NCBI GenBank assembly: GCA_016285415.1
Contig: JAEEQU010000042.1
Location: 1 to 8,746, forward strand
Length of the DNA: 8,746 bases
Reading direction: 5' to 3'
DNA from: Alphaproteobacteria bacterium
Lineage (GTDB): Bacteria; Pseudomonadota; Alphaproteobacteria; Rs-D84
Below are positions 5,731 to 8,746 of the stretch, one piece after another (the stretch's first letter is position 1; the number at the start of each line of letters is the position of its first letter). Below the pieces are notes generated by a model. The model had not been told where the DNA came from. It ran no database searches and saw only the letters and a program-made list of their open reading frames with translations. The translations under genes and the position numbers were made by a program.

Positions 5731-6158
5731 CCGAAGAAGAAGTGAAGGCGATTTTGACTGGAATAAGTGCGTGTTGGGCTGAACTGACGCCGGGCGAAGT
5801 TAAAAGTTTGTTGCGCATTTTGGCGGCGCATGGAACACCGCCGGTATGTTCGGCGTGTAACAAACCGATTTATGATTTTAAAGAATTTTCATGGGGTCAT
5901 TGTTTTGCACGTTCATTGGGCGGTCCAAACACCATACTGAATATGACACCAATGCATGTTGCGCGTAATGTAGAAAAGGGTTCCAAGATAGACGAAAAAC
6001 AATTTGCCCACATAGATCCAGATTTGTTAAAAGAAATAGAACCTATGAGCAAAGGCAAACCAAGACGCACCAGCAAGAAATTTGCGGAATCACATAGACG
6101 CAATCACGTGCGGTTGAACGGATGGACCGATAATAATAATCGCCATGGTGGCAGGTAA
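5727..6158 (+). CDS. HNH-endonuclease-like protein
   Basis: A 143-residue protein with an HNH/treble-clef pattern. C41-x2-C44 (CSACNKPI) is followed by WGHCFARSLGG (56-66, His58 as the candidate first catalytic histidine), NMTPMH (72-77) and RNVEKGSK (80-87). Typical HNH nucleases read DH-x-PLSxGG, then NLxPLHxxCNxxKG. Here the Asp before the histidine is Gly57 and the second zinc cysteine is replaced (HVARN), leaving one cysteine pair. It may therefore use other ligands or be catalytically altered. The N-terminal 35 residues are a helical domain, and the tail is basic (KGKPRRTSKKFAESHRRN), fitting nucleic-acid binding. The start overlaps the previous stop (ATGA). HNH proteins act in restriction, phage packaging and homing, and no partner here identifies which. 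Confidence 0.75.
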   Translation: MTEEEVKAILTGISACWAELTPGEVKSLLRILAAHGTPPVCSACNKPIYDFKEFSWGHCFARSLGGPNTILNMTPMHVARNVEKGSKIDEKQFAHIDPDLLKEIEPMSKGKPRRTSKKFAESHRRNHVRLNGWTDNNNRHGGR

Positions 6159-6168
6159 ACCAAAATAT

Positions 6169-6194
6169 AACCGGCAAATGCCGGTTTTATTTTT
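6169..6194. terminator. Rho-independent terminator, probably bidirectional
   Basis: AACCGGC and GCCGGTT form a 7-bp stem around the loop AAAT (6169-6186), followed on the plus strand by TTATTTTT. It begins 11 bases after the HNH-like gene and ends the LysM operon. Read on the minus strand, the stem is followed by ATATTTTGG, so it could also stop transcription arriving from the tRNA gene. Confidence 0.85.
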
Positions 6195-6211
6195 GGTGCG
6201 GGCGAAGGGAA
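6194..6211. repeat. Direct repeat of the tRNA-Gly 3' end (att-like, distal copy)
   Basis: These 18 bases equal 6309-6326 exactly. Read on the minus strand they are the last two T-loop bases, the T-stem 3' strand, the acceptor 3' strand, the discriminator A and CCA of the tRNA-Gly. Identity stops exactly at CCA on one side and in the T loop on the other. The copy abuts the terminator's T run. This is the geometry left by site-specific insertion at a tRNA 3' end, although partial tRNA duplication would look the same. Confidence 0.85.
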
Positions 6212-6225
6212 ACCGCATATATAAA

Positions 6226-6265
6226 CACACAATGAGTTGCGTCATTAGCAACGAATTGATGTGTG
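6226..6265. other. Imperfect hairpin in the spacer between the two tRNA-end copies
   Basis: CACACAAT (6226-6233) pairs with ATTGATGTGTG (6255-6265) with a 3-base bulge. GA faces GA across an internal loop, and GTTGC (6236-6240) pairs with GCAAC (6248-6252) around a 7-base loop. The spacer holds no convincing gene. The structure might be a remnant recombination or processing site, or a small structured RNA; no known family is recognised. Confidence 0.5.
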
Positions 6266-6308
6266 CGTTATAAGGTTACCCGATTTTACCGACATAAAGG
6301 TGGAAACA

Positions 6309-6326
6309 TGGTGCGGGCGAAGGGAA
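6309..6326. repeat. Direct repeat of the tRNA-Gly 3' end (copy inside the tRNA gene)
   Basis: This is the copy within the intact tRNA gene, identical over 18 bases to 6194-6211. The repeat period is 115 bp. The base on either side differs between the copies. Confidence 0.85.
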
Positions 6327-6382
6327 TCGAACCCTCGTCTAAAGCTTGGGAAGCTTTCGTGCTGCCATTATACCACGCCCGC
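6309..6382 (-). tRNA. tRNA-Gly, anticodon CCC (CCA encoded)
   Basis: The acceptor stem GCGGGCG (6382-6376) pairs with CGCCCGC (6319-6313), with discriminator A and an encoded CCA at 6311-6309. The anticodon stem AAAGC/GCTTT holds the loop TTCCCAA, giving anticodon CCC for GGG codons. The T arm contains GGTTCGATTCC and the D arm AATGGCAGCAC. The sequence closely follows the usual bacterial tRNA-Gly(CCC). It is transcribed towards the terminator at 6169-6194. Confidence 0.96.
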
Positions 6383-6397
6383 AAGATAAGTGTTCAT

Positions 6398-6426
6398 ATT
6401 CTATACATTATATATTTGCTTGTCCA
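6398..6426 (-). promoter_or_regulatory. Promoter of the tRNA-Gly gene
   Basis: On the minus strand TGGACA (6426-6421) and TAGAAT (6403-6398) are separated by 17 bases; each matches the sigma-70 consensus at five of six positions. Transcription would start near 6391, about 8 bases before the mature tRNA 5' end. Confidence 0.65.
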
Positions 6427-6448
6427 GTGGAAAAGAAAATTTTTTCGC

Positions 6449-8746
6449 TTAATTGTTGCCATCAAAACTGCGTTCGCCGTTCAGCAAACTATCATCATAC
6501 GCGGTGTATGTTACCCCCTGATATTGTGAATGCATGCGCGAAACATTATGATTTGTTGTGCTTAAACTTAAATAAAATACATCGCCCGATTCCGTTTTAA
6601 AGTTCAATGATGGCGTGGTGATTTTGTTTTGACGTGTATAAAACACACCGTTGTTAAGGTGTAATTTCCGCCCACAATCATTTGCTTCGTCTGCGCCATG
6701 GCCATATCCAACCGTGGTCAGTCCCATTGGACATTGGCTATGTGTGCCGACCGAACCATAATTTGTTGTGCTTTCTGTTGCCCAATATCCGACACCTGCA
6801 TTGGAACAAGATATATCATTTGCGGTTGCAATGTACGAGCCACCATCACAATGTATTTGGCATTGTGTGATAAGTGTTTTTCCTTCGGTGGTGTTCGCAT
6901 TATATCCAGGTGGGCATGGGGTACATTCACCATTATTCATATATGTTGCCCCTGGACACAATATCAATGTGCATATAGGATTATACGCGCCATCGTTTTG
7001 TATGCTGCCGTATCCCATATTGCAAGTTGTTGTATAAGTGCAAACATTATTAACAATTCCGTCAAAACTGCATGTTGCGTTTGTTGGGTCGCATGCCTGA
7101 CATTGCGACCATTGGGCAGTTAAGGTTTTATCTTCGTCATATTCCCATACGAACGATGTCCCTGCGGGTCGGATGTCTTGTGTTCCTGATACAGCCCACC
7201 CAGTAAAGATATATCCACTACGTGAACAAGTGTTCGCCGCCGGAATAAACGATGTTGCGTCTTTGGCAATCGCGTTTGATGGCGCGTTCCCAGTGCCCGC
7301 ACCACAAGAATACGTTACGGTATATTCTTGGATTTCATCAACACATTGTGATGCACTTGTTGCATTGGTTATCATGGTTGTTTTTCCTTCTTCGCACATT
7401 GTGCGCGGTGCGGCCGTCCCATAGTTTGTTATAGATTCTGGTGCCCAATATCCAATACCAACATCTGTGCACAACTGAACATTTACATCGTCTCCTGCAA
7501 CAAAACTTCCCGATCCAGCATTAGGATAGAATTCATCGGTTACGGTGTCATACATCCCAAGCGAATTATCGCCGTTACGACGAGCGGGAATAAGATGTCT
7601 GACGACAGTATTATTACTAATAAGTTCAAAATTATAGATTTTTACATTTCCAACACGTTGTTTATTGGCGCTAACCGATCCGACAGTAATAAGACCTGTT
7701 AAGGTTGATAAATTACCAACGGTCAGGTTTAATGTTGTATCATCCATTTTACATGTCGCGTTTTGCGAATTTAGCAAAAATGTGTGTTTTTCTGTGTCTG
7801 CGGGTCCAAACGTCACTTCGCTGTTACTGCCCGCACTTTGACACAAAAATAGACCGCCGTTGGAAATTCCAAATTTAAATGATTGTGGTTCTTTGACCGC
7901 CCCAGTTTGTTTCCCCTTGGTCGTATCAAGGTATTGAAATGTCATTGACATAATTGGATTTGTTAAGTTAGATACCATAAGACCGGTGTTAATCCATTGT
8001 GTCCCAGATGTTTGAATGTATTCCAACTCTGTATATGGGCCAACCATTGCCACCGGCAAATATTGACCGCCATCACAATGTATCTGACATTGTGTCACAG
8101 ACGTTTTACCGTTTGTTTTATTATAGTCATATCCAGTTGGACATACACTGCATATTGCTGCCCCTGGGGCAGGGCTGTATGTCGCACCTTGGCATGGGAT
8201 ACAATCAGACAAACTTGTGGCATTTTCAATATTTGAATAAGTTCCAGCTGGACACGCTTTTTTGATCCCCACTGAACCAAAGTTCACAACTTGTTGCCCG
8301 ACATAATGGCCTGTGCCAACATTTTCACATATGGTTGTAACATCGTTACCGTATGAAAATTCACCGGTTCCACTGTTGGTAAAGAATCTGCCTGTAACAG
8401 TGTCATATACACCGACTCTGCCAGTAGCATTTTCCCTTACTGGCAAGAAATTATGGGCCAATACACCATTTTCATATAATTTGATATAGTACATACGTCC
8501 TATAAATATCTGTTCTGTTTGATGCATACCATTATCAAACAAATGAATCGGAGTATTTGTTACAATGGTGACTGTATGGTCGCCTTCTACAAGATTGCCA
8601 TCAGTGGTCAAATAACGCTTGTTTGGTGTAATTTCAAAAGAAAGATCATGAATGGAGTTTGCGAGGAATTCCTGGGGAGAGCTGTTTAATCGACCACCCC
8701 CAACCTCCATCCACAATTTAAACACAGACGGTGCCCACCCAACAGA
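6449..8746 (-). CDS. Large cysteine-rich modular surface protein, C-terminal 765 residues (5' end outside window)
   Basis: The frame is open from the window edge to the TAA at 6449; the GTG at 8725 is internal to an open frame and not a convincing start, so the signal peptide lies outside. Modules from the N-terminal side: the end of a LamG-like unit (8746-8345, DTVTGRFFTNSGTG); a Cys-rich unit with CPAGTYS, IPCQGATYS and CPTGYDYN; and a complete LamG-like unit (8035-7481, YIQTSGTQWINTGL to DTVTDEFYPNAGSGSF). An InlB-type beta-grasp repeat follows (7324-7109, SGYIFTGW to KTLTAQW), then another Cys-rich unit with CPPGYNAN. A C-terminal domain (KLHLNNGVFYTRQNK, TTPSLNF) closes the protein without any membrane anchor. 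LamG-like folds bind glycans or proteins and InlB-type repeats occur in surface proteins, so an exported adhesin-like role is likely. The cysteines probably form disulfides. Anchoring is not evident. Confidence 0.85.
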   Translation of the reverse strand, partial: SVGWAPSVFKLWMEVGGGRLNSSPQEFLANSIHDLSFEITPNKRYLTTDGNLVEGDHTVTIVTNTPIHLFDNGMHQTEQIFIGRMYYIKLYENGVLAHNFLPVRENATGRVGVYDTVTGRFFTNSGTGEFSYGNDVTTICENVGTGHYVGQQVVNFGSVGIKKACPAGTYSNIENATSLSDCIPCQGATYSPAPGAAICSVCPTGYDYNKTNGKTSVTQCQIHCDGGQYLPVAMVGPYTELEYIQTSGTQWINTGLMVSNLTNPIMSMTFQYLDTTKGKQTGAVKEPQSFKFGISNGGLFLCQSAGSNSEVTFGPADTEKHTFLLNSQNATCKMDDTTLNLTVGNLSTLTGLITVGSVSANKQRVGNVKIYNFELISNNTVVRHLIPARRNGDNSLGMYDTVTDEFYPNAGSGSFVAGDDVNVQLCTDVGIGYWAPESITNYGTAAPRTMCEEGKTTMITNATSASQCVDEIQEYTVTYSCGAGTGNAPSNAIAKDATSFIPAANTCSRSGYIFTGWAVSGTQDIRPAGTSFVWEYDEDKTLTAQWSQCQACDPTNATCSFDGIVNNVCTYTTTCNMGYGSIQNDGAYNPICTLILCPGATYMNNGECTPCPPGYNANTTEGKTLITQCQIHCDGGSYIATANDISCSNAGVGYWATESTTNYGSVGTHSQCPMGLTTVGYGHGADEANDCGRKLHLNNGVFYTRQNKITTPSLNFKTESGDVFYLSLSTTNHNVSRMHSQYQGVTYTAYDDSLLNGERSFDGNN
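6830..6916 (-). repeat. Cys-rich repeat unit in the surface protein, C-terminal copy
   Basis: This encodes CPPGYNANTTEGKTLITQCQ followed by IHCDGGSYIA. It closely matches the unit at 8054-8143. The match includes the nearly identical stretch TQCQIHCDGG and is also visible in the DNA (CCATCACAATGTAT on the plus strand in both). Confidence 0.8.
8054..8143 (-). repeat. Cys-rich repeat unit in the surface protein, N-terminal copy
   Basis: This encodes CPTGYDYNKTNGKTSVTQCQ followed by IHCDGGQYLP, the partner of 6830-6916. In both copies the unit lies upstream of a G-x-GYW-like segment: directly in the C-terminal copy, and after the LamG-like unit in this one. Confidence 0.8.

Noticed and set aside
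6427..6448. AAAATTTT inverted repeat after the surface-protein stop as a terminator
   Set aside because: The stem is short and AT-only, and the region is better explained as upstream of the tRNA promoter.
6263..6529. Plus-strand open frame of 88 codons
   Set aside because: It reads through the tRNA-Gly gene in antisense and into the 3' end of the surface-protein gene; a frame of this kind is chance.
6841..8152. Repeated DNA in the surface-protein gene as a CRISPR array or insertion sequence
   Set aside because: There are only two well-spaced copies, both in frame and coding for the same protein module.
8723..8725. GTG at 8725 as the start of the surface protein
   Set aside because: The frame stays open to the window edge, the preceding residues fit the same LamG-like module, and no signal peptide follows the GTG.

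Overview
The window (about 40% GC by eye, not computed) looks like chromosome from an uncultured, AT-rich alphaproteobacterium, possibly a gut or host-associated lineage. Three things point there. Ribosomal protein S16 carries a long Ala/Glu-rich C-terminal tail. The membrane LysM protein has the alphaproteobacterial layout of two Ig-like modules followed by LysM. The large cysteine-rich surface protein, with LamG-like and InlB-type modules, is of a kind I associate with gut alphaproteobacterial genomes. The class-level call is fairly good; the lineage is a guess.

Left arm, minus strand (3066 down to 1): one probable long operon. It starts at a strong sigma-70 promoter (about 3038-3066) and runs rpsP, an 81-residue orphan, rimM, then six small cysteine-motif genes, the last leaving the window at base 1. 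The six are divergent relatives of one another. Each has an N-terminal C-x(5,6)-C knuckle, often preceded by another C-x2. The five complete ones also have a C-terminal C-x2-C, and four of those end in Ser-Lys. They sit where trmD and rplS normally follow rimM. I do not recognise the family, and this array is the most interesting thing here. One member (59 residues, 471-650) is short enough to be missed by ordinary gene calling.

Middle: a 6-phosphofructokinase-like gene (minus, 3080-4159) and a three-gene plus-strand operon (4270-6158) diverge from a compact double promoter at about 4182-4228. The plus operon encodes an inner-membrane LysM protein, a small charged helical protein and an HNH-like protein, and ends at a hairpin terminator (6169-6194).

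Right arm: a tRNA-Gly(CCC) gene (minus, 6309-6382) with its own promoter. The last 18 bases of the tRNA, including CCA, are repeated exactly 115 bp downstream, right against the terminator. This resembles the scar of an insertion at the tRNA 3' end. The rest (6449-8746, minus) is the C-terminal 765 residues of a large modular surface protein whose start lies outside the window. No stretch over 300 bases lacks a gene.
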